From Paludibacteraceae bacterium (GTDB lineage: Bacteria > Bacteroidota > Bacteroidia > Bacteroidales > Paludibacteraceae), in NCBI GenBank assembly GCA_017456885.1, contig JAFTIM010000005.1:60828-124827 (forward strand): 64,000 nt of DNA, written 5' to 3'. This document shows, piece by piece, positions 53,588-62,451 of this stretch. The notes under the pieces were generated by a model. It was not told the DNA's origin, did not search any database, and worked only from the letters and a program-made list of their open reading frames with translations. A program made the position numbers and the translations under genes. Position 1 is the first letter of the stretch, and every line of letters starts with the position of its first letter.

Positions 53588-54751
53588 TCATTTATTTCCC
53601 TTGGCGCGGTTGTGCGATTTGCAGAGCATTTGACAATTGCTGATGTCCGTTGCTCCGCCTTTGCTCCAAGCTGTAACGTGGTCGGCATCCATGTCTTTTA
53701 ATTCCCAAATTTTTGTGTGGTTGTTGTCGTTGCCGAGTGCACAAAGCGGACAGTTGGACTCGCCATTTTCTTTGGCTTTTGTAGTTTGCCGTTTATAAAC
53801 GCTTTTCTTTGTGGCCTCATCGAATACACGCACCTCTAACAACTTGGTTTCTTTGCATCCGCCAAGAATATATTCAAAAATACCTTTTCTGTTTTTTACA
53901 TAAGGGTCGGCGTAGAGTTCCTGAACCTTTTCGTTTACATCGGTTGGGTTGTATGGCGTTTTGTGATAGGTTTCGTAAAGTCGCCCCCATTCCAACCCTC
54001 GCATTTCGCTTTCGACGCATTCGAAAACGTTTGAAATCCAATCGAGAATGGTGTTGAAGTAGGTTTCCACCTCGGCAATGTTGTTGTCGTAACGATGCGT
54101 GTTCATATAATCGCCGACATTGCCACGGCTGACCCAGTCCAATGCGCATGCCCAAAAATCCTGACGGTTGGCTACACCGGCAATGTAGGCACTCCATTTT
54201 TGAGTAAGTGGATTTTGGCTGTTGCTGAATTTCTCTTTGCCGAGCGTAACAAACGGACCCGAAAATACGGCATTAAGTAGCTCTTGATTGTTTAGCGGAA
54301 TACCGGCAATGTTGATGGTGCGAAACCACTCTTTTATCTCGCTTTCGGTGCCATCGCATTCGTAAATGAGCAAACGTGTTTCGAGTATTTTCTGTTGCAA
54401 ATCTTCGGCTAACCCGAAGAATTTGCACGGAATGCCGTTTTCGTCTTGTATGGCAAACTTGCCCGTTACGTAGCGACCAAGACTCGTGATGCGTTGTTGT
54501 CCGTCGAGCACTTCGAATTTGTTGTCGGATATTTTATTGAAATAAATCAGACCAAGCGGATAACCTTTTAGTACCGATTCGATTACAGCCACATCGCGTT
54601 TGCCATCGGCATAAATGTAGTTGCGTTGGTATTCGGGCTGAATGGTGAGCGTGCCCGAAAGCCCAAAAAGTCCTTTCCCTTCAAACTCATTGTACACAAA
54701 ACCTTTGCAAATCTCTCTTACCGTTATATCTGTTCTTAATGTCGTTTTCAT
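53588..54751 (-). CDS. DUF262-HNH nuclease-like protein
   Basis: Predicted DNA-cleaving effector of the GmrSD/SspE-type DUF262 group. The N-terminal DUF262 domain has TIQPEYQR (residues 36-43) and the signature [10 protein letters not shown] with D83-G-Q-Q-R87, which in relatives forms an NTPase/ParB-like site. The C-terminus (about 330-387) is an HNH domain with C334-P-L-C337, D357-H358, N372, and C377-K-S-H380-N381, so the zinc and catalytic residues are in place. 387 residues, one polypeptide, shorter than classical GmrSD (DUF1524 type). It starts eight bases after the methyltransferase stop, so the two are one operon. Probable role in defence or restriction, inferred from context. Confidence 0.85.
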   Translation of the reverse strand: MKTTLRTDITVREICKGFVYNEFEGKGLFGLSGTLTIQPEYQRNYIYADGKRDVAVIESVLKGYPLGLIYFNKISDNKFEVLDGQQRITSLGRYVTGKFAIQDENGIPCKFFGLAEDLQQKILETRLLIYECDGTESEIKEWFRTINIAGIPLNNQELLNAVFSGPFVTLGKEKFSNSQNPLTQKWSAYIAGVANRQDFWACALDWVSRGNVGDYMNTHRYDNNIAEVETYFNTILDWISNVFECVESEMRGLEWGRLYETYHKTPYNPTDVNEKVQELYADPYVKNRKGIFEYILGGCKETKLLEVRVFDEATKKSVYKRQTTKAKENGESNCPLCALGNDNNHTKIWELKDMDADHVTAWSKGGATDISNCQMLCKSHNRAKGNK

Positions 54752-54759
54752 ATCTGATT

Positions 54760-55833
54760 CTATTTTTTGCGAATTAAAATGCGTGCATAGATTTCTTTTT
54801 GATTTATTTTAAATCGATGTCCGTAATTTGGATTATTTTCAACATATCTATCAATACCTACTATCTCAAATTGTTCTGGGCAATATTTGTCCAAAAACGA
54901 AATCGGTACGCCCATTACGCCCTCGTAGTCGGAGGGAATGGCGTCGGTGTATGGCACTTCTATAGCGTCGTAGTTGTCGTATTTTTGATACGCTTTGCCT
55001 TTGATTTCTTTGTGTTTACTGAACTTGATGTTATCTGCCATTGTCATTAGTTGCAAAGGTTGATGACGCCGACCATGTTCAAGATTTGTAAACCAACAAG
55101 AATTTCCGAGACGAGTATAATCGCCTATATATCCTAATCGTTCGGCTTTTTCTTTGTATGCAAGTGGAATTATTGTACCTTTTGGAACGGCAAAAACCAT
55201 GTCGGATACAAATCCTGTTGCACCTAACCACATTTTGTTTTCTTTTATTAAAGGGAAAACTTCTTTGTAGGTAATGGCATTCATATTGCCGATAATTACA
55301 AATTTTTTGTCGGCTTGCACAATCCACGCCAAAAATTCACGAAAGAGTGAAAACGGCGGATTGGTTACGATGATGTCGGCTTCGTTGCGTAATGCGGTAA
55401 CTTCTTGGCTGCGGAAGTCGCCGTCGCCTTCGAGGTATTGCCACTTCAAATCGTCGATGTCGATGCGTCCGTTGGCGTTTGTGTCTCGGTCGAGTACGAA
55501 AATCTTACCGCAAACGCGACTTTTTTCGGCATTGTAGAGCGGATTTTCAGTTTCGAAAAGCGTTGGTTGCCAGTCGGTTTTGTAGTTTTTGCTTTCTACG
55601 GCGTAGCTTGTGCTTATGAGTTTTTTTAGTCCGAGTTCTTCGAAGTTCTGAGCAAAATAGCGTGTGAAGTTGCTCCATTCGGGGTCGTCGCACGGCAAAA
55701 GAATGGTTTTGCCACGAAATACGTCGGGGTTGTATTCCAAATAGGCGTTAATTTCCGTTTCGATGTCGTGATACTGCGTGTAAAACTCGTCGTTTTTCGC
55801 AGTTTTTGCTTTCGATAAATTGCTGTTTGCCAT
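54760..55833 (-). CDS. EcoRI-type adenine-specific DNA methyltransferase
   Basis: N6-adenine methyltransferase of the M.EcoRI-like family. [16 protein letters not shown] (residues 14-28) is the family start, [18 protein letters not shown] the SAM-binding region, and N158-P-P-F161 ([14 protein letters not shown]) the catalytic motif [10 protein letters not shown] and [11 protein letters not shown] follow. 357 residues, intact. In EcoRI systems the partner is a PD-(D/E)XK nuclease; here it is a DUF262-HNH protein, eight bases downstream. The recognition sequence cannot be read from the protein. A structured RNA with a terminator ends 35 bases before the start codon, and no separate promoter box lies between. 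Confidence 0.9.
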   Translation of the reverse strand: MANSNLSKAKTAKNDEFYTQYHDIETEINAYLEYNPDVFRGKTILLPCDDPEWSNFTRYFAQNFEELGLKKLISTSYAVESKNYKTDWQPTLFETENPLYNAEKSRVCGKIFVLDRDTNANGRIDIDDLKWQYLEGDGDFRSQEVTALRNEADIIVTNPPFSLFREFLAWIVQADKKFVIIGNMNAITYKEVFPLIKENKMWLGATGFVSDMVFAVPKGTIIPLAYKEKAERLGYIGDYTRLGNSCWFTNLEHGRRHQPLQLMTMADNIKFSKHKEIKGKAYQKYDNYDAIEVPYTDAIPSDYEGVMGVPISFLDKYCPEQFEIVGIDRYVENNPNYGHRFKINQKEIYARILIRKK

Positions 55834-55861
55834 AGACTTTTCTTGTTTTTAGTTTTGTCTT

Positions 55862-56131
55862 GGCAATAAAAAAGCGGGACTTCGTAATTACTCGTCCCGC
55901 AACTCTTGGCTCTGGTAAGCACTATTCTGTAGGTCAAGCAACCCAGAAGCCACGCTGCATATAGACACAATTCACCTCAAGCGACGAATGTATAAATACA
56001 CATACGCAGACATCTATCGTTGCATTGCCTTGACAGAATTTATTTGAATTTACCAGATTCAGAGTTGCCAAGAACAAAGCGTCAATAAACGCTGTTTAAC
56101 AATATGTTTGCAACACCATTTGGCGGTCTTG
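55862..56131 (-). ncRNA. Structured RNA ending in a terminator upstream of the methyltransferase gene
   Basis: Most of the 435-base gap before rpsP. On the reverse strand, after a 5' hairpin (AGCGT/ACGCT, 56078-56093), complementary arms nest: 56067-56073 with 55904-55910 (TCTTGGC/GCCAAGA), 56050-56057 with 55911-55918 (TCTGGTAA/TTACCAGA), 56033-56039 with 55924-55930 (ATTCTGT/ACAGAAT), and 56025-56032 with 55935-55941 (bulged). A terminator hairpin with a T run ends it. A TACTTTTG box precedes it. It is either a free-standing small RNA (6S-like in shape) or an attenuating leader for the methyltransferase gene. No protein frame within is convincing. I do not recognise the class. Confidence 0.55.
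55868..55900 (-). terminator. Intrinsic terminator 35 bases before the methyltransferase gene
   Basis: Reverse strand stem GCGGGAC/GTCCCGC with a GAGTAATTACGAA loop and six T. Confidence 0.88.
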
Positions 56132-56137
56132 CAATTG

Positions 56138-56145
56138 CAAAAGTA
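56138..56145 (-). promoter_or_regulatory. -7 promoter box of the structured RNA
   Basis: Reverse strand TACTTTTG, matching TAnnTTTG; start predicted near 56131. Divergent from the rpsP promoter 60 bases away. Confidence 0.5.
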
Positions 56146-56202
56146 AAGAAATAATTAAGAAAAGTTGTTAAAAGTTTCGTTTTGTGTTTGCAAAAAAAAC
56201 GT

Positions 56203-56210
56203 TATCTTTG
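56203..56210 (+). promoter_or_regulatory. -7 promoter box for rpsP
   Basis: TATCTTTG with TTTG at 56181-56184, 18 bases upstream. The leader to ATG 56269 is about 50 bases. Confidence 0.65.
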
Positions 56211-56268
56211 CCCCGCTTTTCGAGAAAAAGCAATTTAGGTATTAATTTTTTAAAAAACATTAAAAACA

Positions 56269-56817
56269 ATGGCAACAAAAATCAGATTGCAAAGACACGG
56301 GCGTAAAGGGTATGCCTATTACCACATCGTAATTGCCGATTCGAGAGCGCCTCGTGATGGTAAATTTGTGGAGAATCTTGGTTCGTACAATCCAAACACC
56401 AATCCTGCAACGGTCGAATTGAACTTTGAGCGTGCACTGTATTGGTTGCAGGCAGGAGCACAACCAACCGACACGGCTCGCAACATTCTTTCTGGCGAGG
56501 GTGTTTTGTTGAAAAAACACTTGCTCGAAGGCGTTAAGAAAGGTGCTTTTGACGAGGCAGAAGCAGAAAAGCGTTTTGCTGCTTGGAAAACATCGAAAAC
56601 ATCTACTACGCAAAAAGCAAAAGACCAGGTAGCTGCTCAAAAAGCAGACAATGCCAAAAAACGTCTTGAAGCAGAAGTAGAGAAAAACAAAGCGAAAGAA
56701 GCCGAGTTGGCAAAGAAAAAAGCTGAAGCATTGGCAGCTGAAGAGGCCGCCGCTCGCGAGGCTATCGAAGCCGAAAAGGCAGCAGAAACCACAGAGGAAC
56801 CTGCAGCAGAAGCTTAA
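56269..56817 (+). CDS. rpsP: 30S ribosomal protein S16 with long C-terminal extension
   Basis: Ribosomal small-subunit protein. Residues 1-80 are the S16 core: [42 protein letters not shown] and [20 protein letters not shown]. The remaining 100 residues are a Lys/Ala/Glu-rich helix-forming tail ([20 protein letters not shown] ... [16 protein letters not shown]), seen in Bacteroidetes S16 but absent in most other bacteria. 182 residues. Single-gene transcript. Confidence 0.97.
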   Translation: MATKIRLQRHGRKGYAYYHIVIADSRAPRDGKFVENLGSYNPNTNPATVELNFERALYWLQAGAQPTDTARNILSGEGVLLKKHLLEGVKKGAFDEAEAEKRFAAWKTSKTSTTQKAKDQVAAQKADNAKKRLEAEVEKNKAKEAELAKKKAEALAAEEAAAREAIEAEKAAETTEEPAAEA

Positions 56818-56848
56818 GGCTGATTTGACAGCGAAAAAACAAGGCAAT

Positions 56849-56886
56849 GCTCGAAATTTTAATTTCGGGCGTTGTTGTTTTTTGTG
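56849..56886 (+). terminator. Probable terminator after rpsP
   Basis: Nine-pair stem GCTCGAAAT/ATTTCGGGC (one T-G pair) with a TTTA loop, followed by a T-rich stretch interrupted by G. Confidence 0.6.
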
Positions 56887-56900
56887 CCGAAACTTTGATT

Positions 56901-56908
56901 TATTTTTG
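56901..56908 (+). promoter_or_regulatory. -7 promoter box for the GT2-marC-dnaG operon
   Basis: TATTTTTG with TTTG at 56881-56884, 16 bases upstream. It lies inside the longest frame (from 56847), supporting the start at 56925. Confidence 0.5.
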
Positions 56909-56924
56909 TGGAGATACTTGGCAG

Positions 56925-57752
56925 ATGCAAAAAAAGTTGCTGAACATATCGATAGTGATTTACGAGAATGTGCCGCAGAGTGTTTTCGCCTTGCTCAATG
57001 TTTGTTTGCACGAAAGCGCGGTGAATCGTTTGTTTGTGATAGACAACTCCAAACAACCACATGCGGCATTGCAGATGTCGGGTGTGGAGTATATCTACAA
57101 CGGCGGTCGAAATTTGGGCTATGGCAAGGCTCATAACATTGCACTCCGACAAACGATGGAGCAGGGTGTGCCGTTTCATCTTGTGGTGAATCCCGACGTA
57201 GAGCTTCAGGCGGATTCGTTGTCGCTGTTGCTTGAAAAAATGCTCTCCGATGAGCGTATTGGTTTGCTGATGCCCAAGGTGCTTTCGCCCGATGGCGAGG
57301 TGCAACATTTGTGTAAGTTGCTACCTATGCCTTCCGATTTATGGCTTCGCAGATTTGCTCCGCAACGCTATGCCCAAAGCCGTCGGTTTCGCTTCGAAAT
57401 GCGCTTTGCCGACTACGACAAAGAGATGATAGTGCCGTATCTTTCGGGATGTTTCATGCTGTTGCGTACAGATGTGTTGCGGCGGGCAGGTTTGTTCGAC
57501 GAACGCTTTTTTTTGTATCCGGAAGATGTCGATTTATCGCGTAGAATGTTTTTGTACGGAAAGAATCTTTATTTTCCCGATGTGAAAATAGTACACGCAC
57601 ACGAAAGAGCGTCTTACAAAAGTGTAAGATTATTATCTTTGCATGCTTGGAATATGTGTAAATATTTTTGCAAGTGGGGTTGGTTTTTTGATGCCGAAAG
57701 AGAACGTATAAATAATTATGTATTAGCTAAATATAAAACGAATGGGTTATGA
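56925..57752 (+). CDS. Glycosyltransferase, GT2 family
   Basis: Soluble GT-A glycosyltransferase, probably rhamnosyl- or similar, for envelope polysaccharide. NISIVIYENVPQSVFALLNV opens the fold, followed by LFVIDNSKQ, IYNGGRNLGYGKAHNIA, the metal-binding VVNPDVEL (DxE form), YLSGCFMLLRTDVLRRAGLFDERFF with YPEDVDLSRRMF, and HAHERASYKS. From ATG 56925 it is 275 residues. The longer frame from 56847 covers the rpsP terminator and is rejected. Its stop overlaps marC (ATGA). Confidence 0.88.
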   Translation: MQKKLLNISIVIYENVPQSVFALLNVCLHESAVNRLFVIDNSKQPHAALQMSGVEYIYNGGRNLGYGKAHNIALRQTMEQGVPFHLVVNPDVELQADSLSLLLEKMLSDERIGLLMPKVLSPDGEVQHLCKLLPMPSDLWLRRFAPQRYAQSRRFRFEMRFADYDKEMIVPYLSGCFMLLRTDVLRRAGLFDERFFLYPEDVDLSRRMFLYGKNLYFPDVKIVHAHERASYKSVRLLSLHAWNMCKYFCKWGWFFDAERERINNYVLAKYKTNGL

Positions 57753-58333
57753 ATTTTGATTTAAAACAGATAGTCAGTGCTACGGTGGTGTTGTTTGCTA
57801 TCATCGATATTTTGGGTTCGATACCCATCATTTTGAATATTCGCAAAAAAGGCGTTAAAATAAATCCGCTGGTGGTAAGTTCGTTTGCATTTGGTATTTT
57901 GATGCTGTTTTTGTTTTTTGGCGACTTCATTTTGCAATTGTTTAATGTCGATATCGAGTCGTTTGCGGTGGCAGGCTCGTTGGTTATTTTTGTGTTTGCC
58001 TTGGAAATGTTGCTCGATATAGAGATTTTCAGAAACAACGGTCCGACGGGTACGGCTTCGTTTATCCCGATAGCTTTCCCGTTGGTGGCGGGTCCGGGGT
58101 CGTTCACAACGTTGCTTTCGCTGCATGCCGAATATCACATAGAGAATATAGTGGTGGCATTGGTGTTGAATCTGCTGTTTGTGTATCTTGTTTTGAACTT
58201 TACTTCAAAAATCGAAAAAGCCATAGGTGAGTCGGGTATTTATGTGTTGCGAAAATTCTTTGGCATTATCTTGTTGGCAATTGCCGTAAAACTTTTTGCC
58301 ACGAATCTTGGCCATTTGCTTGGTGCTTTATGA
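57749..58333 (+). CDS. MarC family integral membrane protein
   Basis: Six-helix inner-membrane protein of the MarC/NAAT family. VLFAIIDILGSIPIILNIRKKG is the typical first-helix signature, with FIPIAFPLVAGPGSFTTLLSL in the middle and GIILLAIAVKLFATNLG at the end. Relatives were once linked to antibiotic resistance, but the transport substrate is unknown. 194 residues. Overlaps both neighbours by four bases (ATGA at 57749 and at 58330). Confidence 0.92.
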   Translation: MNFDLKQIVSATVVLFAIIDILGSIPIILNIRKKGVKINPLVVSSFAFGILMLFLFFGDFILQLFNVDIESFAVAGSLVIFVFALEMLLDIEIFRNNGPTGTASFIPIAFPLVAGPGSFTTLLSLHAEYHIENIVVALVLNLLFVYLVLNFTSKIEKAIGESGIYVLRKFFGIILLAIAVKLFATNLGHLLGAL

Positions 58334-60324
58334 TAGATCAGGTTACGATAGCGAAAATTATGGATGCCGCACAGATAAAAGATGTGGTGTCCGAGTTTGT
58401 TTCGTTAAAACAACGCGGTGCAAACTATATCGGTTTGTGCCCGTTTCATAACGAAAAAACGGGTTCGTTTACGGTGTCGCCGGCAAAAGGCATTTTTAAG
58501 TGTTTTGGTTGTGGCGAGGGTGGTAATGCCGTACATTTCATAATGAAGCACGAGCAACTTTCGTATGTCGAAGCACTGAAATATTTGGCAAAAAAATACC
58601 ATATCGAGATAGAAGAGCGAGAACTTTCGGAAGCAGAGCAACAACAGCAAAGCGACCGTGAAAGTATGTTTGCTTTAAATAGGTTTGCACAAAAATATTT
58701 TTCGGATATTCTGAAAAATCATATAGATGGTAAGTCCATCGGTATGTCGTATTTTCAAGAAAGAGGCTTTTCGGAGGCCGTTATCGAAAAATTTCAGCTG
58801 GGTTATTGTCTTAACGAGCAAGACGCAATGACGCGTGAAGCGTTGAAAAATGGTTATAAGAAAGAGTTTTTGCAGAAAACGGGGTTGTCTTATTTTAGTG
58901 AGAATGGTCGTGTGGCAGATAGTTTTCGGGGACGAGTAATATTTCCATGGCATTCGTTGAGCGGAAAGGTGATAGCCTTTGGCGGTCGTGTGCTGGATGC
59001 ACGCACCAAAGGTGTTTCTCAAAAATACAAGAACTCGCCCGAGTCGGAAATCTTTAAAAAAGGGAACGAACTTTATGGTATTTTCCAAGCTAAAAATGCC
59101 ATTGTTCGCGAGAAATGTGTGTATATGGTTGAGGGGTACACGGATGTGATTTCGATGCATCAATGTGGTATCGAAAATGTGGTTGCCAATTCGGGAACTG
59201 CACTCGATGTGGCGCAAATTCGCTTACTGCATCGTTTGACCCCTAATATTACGCTACTTTACGATGGCGATGGGGCAGGTATTCATGCCGCATTGAGAGG
59301 TATAGATATGCTTCTGCTCGAGGGCATGAACGTGAAAGTGCTGCTGCTGCCCGATGGTGAAGACCCCGATAGTTTTGCACGTAATCATTCTGCCGAAGAG
59401 TTTGTGGAGTTTATCCGAACCAATCAGCTTGATTTTATTCGTTTCAAAGCGACACAACTTTTGGCTGATGCAAAAAACGACCCACTCAAAAAGGCGTCGG
59501 CGATAACCGATGTGCTGAATTCGGTTTCGTTGATGCAAAATACGATTCTTGTTTCGGAATACATTAAGTTGTGTTCGGATTTGTTTGAAAAATCGGAAGC
59601 GATATTGTATTCCGAATTGAATAAACTCAAGGCAAAAAGAAACAAAGACGAGTTTGTCAAAAGCGAGGAATTTGCTTCTCCGCTGCCAACAGAAAATACG
59701 TTTCTGTCATTGGATACCGATTTGAGTAATTCTGAAAAAAACATTTTGAGATTTGTGCTGCAATATGGCAACGAAACGGTGCTATTGAGAAACAATAATG
59801 GTGAAGAGGTCGAAGTGCGGATTGCCGAGTATATTTTGAAAGAGTTGCGTTGCGATAATTTGAAATTTTCAGATACGTTGCACGAAATATTCTTGACGGA
59901 ATTAGAACAACATTTGGGAGATGAGGGATTCTCCCCATCAACGTTTTTTGTAACACATCAGAATCCTGATGTCAGTTTGTTGGCAGCTGATTTGTTGACC
60001 GAAAAATATCAGTTAAGTCGTATTTTTTCTAAAAACGATGTAACGGAAAAAACGCTTAATGCGATGACTTCTACCGCGAAAAGAAGGATAGAAGAGTTGA
60101 AAAAGCAGCAAGAAGAAGACAAAAAAATATGGTTGATAAATGCGGTCAATAGTGCTATAAACGAATATAAAAAGATTGTTGTTTCGTCGAAAATCAAAGA
60201 ATTGGAACGCTGTTTGCGCGATAACACGGCGGCGGATGTTACCCAAATGATGAAAGAACACGCACGTTTAAGTGAAATAAAAAGGAAATTGGCATCTGCA
60301 CTTGGACAGGTTGTCGTAAAATAA
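58330..60324 (+). CDS. dnaG: DNA primase
   Basis: Synthesises RNA primers for replication. The N-terminal zinc finger is CPFHNEKTGSFTVSPA with CFGCGEGGN (residues about 37-65), followed by the RNA polymerase core with GRVIFPWHSLSGKVIAFGGR, the TOPRIM motif VYMVEGYTDVISMHQ with ANSGTALDVAQI and LLYDGDGAG, and a C-terminal helicase-binding region. 664 residues, complete. Start ATG 58330 overlaps the marC stop. The C-terminal part is less conserved, as usual. Confidence 0.97.
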   Translation: MIDQVTIAKIMDAAQIKDVVSEFVSLKQRGANYIGLCPFHNEKTGSFTVSPAKGIFKCFGCGEGGNAVHFIMKHEQLSYVEALKYLAKKYHIEIEERELSEAEQQQQSDRESMFALNRFAQKYFSDILKNHIDGKSIGMSYFQERGFSEAVIEKFQLGYCLNEQDAMTREALKNGYKKEFLQKTGLSYFSENGRVADSFRGRVIFPWHSLSGKVIAFGGRVLDARTKGVSQKYKNSPESEIFKKGNELYGIFQAKNAIVREKCVYMVEGYTDVISMHQCGIENVVANSGTALDVAQIRLLHRLTPNITLLYDGDGAGIHAALRGIDMLLLEGMNVKVLLLPDGEDPDSFARNHSAEEFVEFIRTNQLDFIRFKATQLLADAKNDPLKKASAITDVLNSVSLMQNTILVSEYIKLCSDLFEKSEAILYSELNKLKAKRNKDEFVKSEEFASPLPTENTFLSLDTDLSNSEKNILRFVLQYGNETVLLRNNNGEEVEVRIAEYILKELRCDNLKFSDTLHEIFLTELEQHLGDEGFSPSTFFVTHQNPDVSLLAADLLTEKYQLSRIFSKNDVTEKTLNAMTSTAKRRIEELKKQQEEDKKIWLINAVNSAINEYKKIVVSSKIKELERCLRDNTAADVTQMMKEHARLSEIKRKLASALGQVVVK

Positions 60325-60329
60325 AAGAT

Positions 60330-61094
60330 ATGCTTTTTGAAGGAATAGTTTTCGGACCGGTAAGGAGCCGTCGTTTAGGAGTTTCGTTGGGTGTAAATTT
60401 GTTACCTCCGAATAGTAAGATTTGTTCGTTTAACTGCTTGTATTGCGAATGCGGTTTCAATTTTTCGTCGTCAGAAAAATATCCTACATTTGAACAAGTT
60501 TCTGAAGCGCTCGAACAACGCTTGAAAATGATGAAAGAGGGGAATGAACCACTTGATGTGATAACCTTTGCCGGCAATGGAGAACCTACGTTGCACCCCG
60601 ATTTTGAACGAATTGTGGATGCAACGATAACTCTGCGTAATTATTATTTTCCGAAAGTGAAAGTGAGTGTGTTGTCGAATGCGACACGCATTGCCGATGA
60701 AGCCGTTTTTAGGGCTTTAAAAAAGGTGGACAATAACATCTTGAAATTGGATTCTGCAGTGGATTCAACTTTAAAACTCATAAATCAACCTATTGACAAT
60801 CGGTTTTCGGTAGATAACGTAGTTCGTCAAATGTCGCTTTTTTCGGGTGATTTTATTTTGCAAACATTGTTTCTGAAAGGAAGCTACAAGGGTGCCTTTT
60901 TTGATAATACTACGGACGACGAAGTTGCTGCATGGTTGGATGTGGTAAAGCGGCTTAAGCCCAAACAGGTAATGATTTATTCGTTAGATAGGAAAACTCC
61001 TGTGGAATGTTTGCAACGTCCTTCGGTAGAGCAACTGCATGCTATTGCCCGTCGTGTAGAGGAACTTGGCGTAAGTGTTTCTGTTACAGAGTGA
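60330..61094 (+). CDS. Radical SAM protein
   Basis: 4Fe-4S radical SAM enzyme of unknown reaction. The cluster motif is CSFNCLYC (CxxxCxxC) near residue 32, preceded by GPVRSRRLGVSLGVNLLPPN and followed by TFAGNGEPTLHPDFERI (SAM-binding GNGEPT). LSNATRIADEAVFRAL and QTLFLKGSYKGAFFDNT continue the barrel. 254 residues. The form resembles the wyosine-like radical SAM group that appears beside many Bacteroidetes housekeeping genes. Five bases after dnaG. Confidence 0.9.
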   Translation: MLFEGIVFGPVRSRRLGVSLGVNLLPPNSKICSFNCLYCECGFNFSSSEKYPTFEQVSEALEQRLKMMKEGNEPLDVITFAGNGEPTLHPDFERIVDATITLRNYYFPKVKVSVLSNATRIADEAVFRALKKVDNNILKLDSAVDSTLKLINQPIDNRFSVDNVVRQMSLFSGDFILQTLFLKGSYKGAFFDNTTDDEVAAWLDVVKRLKPKQVMIYSLDRKTPVECLQRPSVEQLHAIARRVEELGVSVSVTE

Positions 61095-61106
61095 AAAATT
61101 TGCAAA

Positions 61107-62099
61107 ATGTACACCGATTTTTTGTCTGACGAGATAAAAAAGTTGCGAGGCAATCGCGTATTAGTGGCTCCGTTGGATTGGGGACTCGGGCATGCAACTC
61201 GTTGTGTGCCGATTATCAAATGCTTATTGGAAAACCATAAAACGGTGCTTATTGCAGGGAGTGGAGCTTCTTTCGTTTTCTTAAAAAAAGAGTTTCCTCG
61301 CCTTGAAGCTATTTGTTTTCCATCGTTGTTTGTTCGATATTCTTCGAGTGATTCTCAAACCGCAGCAATGCTTCGGCAACTGCCCTCTATTTTATATCGG
61401 ATAGTAAAGGAGCATGTTCTTTTAAAACGCTTTGTCAAAAAATATCGGATACAAACCGTGATTTCCGATAATCGATTTGGGTTGTGGCATAAGAGAGTGG
61501 AGTGTGTTTATATAACTCACCAAATAATGGTCAAAATGCCACCTCGTTTCCGCTTTGCTGAACGTTTTGTTTGTTCTCTGCACAAGTTCATCATTTCTCG
61601 ATATGATGTTTGCTGGGTTCCCGATGTTGTGGGGGAGAATAATCTTTCGGGCGATTTGTCGCATAAATATCCATTGCCTAAAAACGCTGTTTTTGTGGGT
61701 TGGCTTTCTCGCTTTGAGTTTCATGAACTTGCCGACGAATCACCCTATAAAAACCTTATCCTTGTTTCAGGACCAGAACCTCAACGTACTATTTTTGAAC
61801 AACAGATGTTGAATAAATTTCAACATTTAGAAGAACCCTCATTGTTGGTGCGCGGTATTCTTTTTGCTTCAGAATCTTTTGATTGTGGATATGTTCGCAT
61901 TGTATCGCATTTAGATACAAAGACGTTGCAATTTTTATTACAAAAGACACCGTTTGTTTATTGCCGGTCTGGTTATAGCACTTTGATGGATTTGGCTGCT
62001 CTTCATCGACGAGCAATGTTGTTTCCGACTCCGGGGCAGACAGAACAAGAGTATTTGGCGGAATATGTCGGGAGTAAAAAAGACTCTTTTCGCCGATAA
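61107..62099 (+). CDS. GT-B fold glycosyltransferase, C-terminus possibly frameshifted
   Basis: MurG/GT28-like glycosyltransferase. N-terminal LVAPLDWGLGHATRCVPII is the acceptor-side glycine loop, SDNRFGLW follows, and the donor side has LILVSGPEPQRTIFEQQ and YCRSGYSTLMDLAALHRRAMLFPTPGQTEQEYLA. The activity is not assigned. It ends at residue 330 with SKKDSFRR right after an A6 run (62076-62081). Dropping one A would extend the frame to a TGA at 62140-62142 with the tail KKTLFADNDLKKSKYNF and five more residues, which reads like a better ending. Twelve bases after the radical SAM gene. Confidence 0.82.
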   Translation: MYTDFLSDEIKKLRGNRVLVAPLDWGLGHATRCVPIIKCLLENHKTVLIAGSGASFVFLKKEFPRLEAICFPSLFVRYSSSDSQTAAMLRQLPSILYRIVKEHVLLKRFVKKYRIQTVISDNRFGLWHKRVECVYITHQIMVKMPPRFRFAERFVCSLHKFIISRYDVCWVPDVVGENNLSGDLSHKYPLPKNAVFVGWLSRFEFHELADESPYKNLILVSGPEPQRTIFEQQMLNKFQHLEEPSLLVRGILFASESFDCGYVRIVSHLDTKTLQFLLQKTPFVYCRSGYSTLMDLAALHRRAMLFPTPGQTEQEYLAEYVGSKKDSFRR

Positions 62100-62147
62100 T
62101 GATTTAAAAAAGTCGAAATATAATTTTGTGATGTTAAAATGAATTCC

Positions 62148-62155
62148 TAATTTTG
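62148..62155 (+). promoter_or_regulatory. -7 promoter box for rpsU operon
   Basis: TAATTTTG, 38 bases before ATG 62194. A second TAATTTTG lies at 62121-62128. Confidence 0.55.
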
Positions 62156-62193
62156 CCGTCCAATTAAGATAAATATTTAAATAAATAAAAATT

Positions 62194-62385
62194 ATGATTA
62201 TTGTACCTGTAAAAGAAGGTGAAAACATTGAAAAAGCTTTGAAGAAATTCAAACGTAAATTTGAAAAAACGGGCGTTGTAAAAGAGCTTCGCAATCGTCA
62301 GGCTTTTAAAAAACCTTCTGTTGTGAAACGTGAACAAAAAATACATGCTGTTTACGTGCAACAACTTCAACAAACAGAAGAATAA
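62194..62385 (+). CDS. rpsU: 30S ribosomal protein S21
   Basis: Small-subunit protein near the mRNA exit. 63 residues with the family pattern MIIVPVKEGENIEKALKKFK, RKFEKTGVVKELRNRQAF and KKPSVVKREQK. First gene of rpsU-recombinase-hpf, an order I recall as common in Bacteroidales upstream of a tRNA cluster and tuf. Confidence 0.96.
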   Translation: MIIVPVKEGENIEKALKKFKRKFEKTGVVKELRNRQAFKKPSVVKREQKIHAVYVQQLQQTEE

Positions 62386-62451
62386 AAAAACTGAATATTT
62401 TTTTATTTCGTTTTTTTATTTTATTTTCGTTGCAGATAATTGCCGTTTGGT

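Noticed and set aside
55626..55970. Open frame of 114 codons across the RNA terminator and the methyltransferase start
   Set aside because: It runs through the terminator hairpin and overlaps the methyltransferase N-terminus in another frame; the sequence is better explained as structured RNA.
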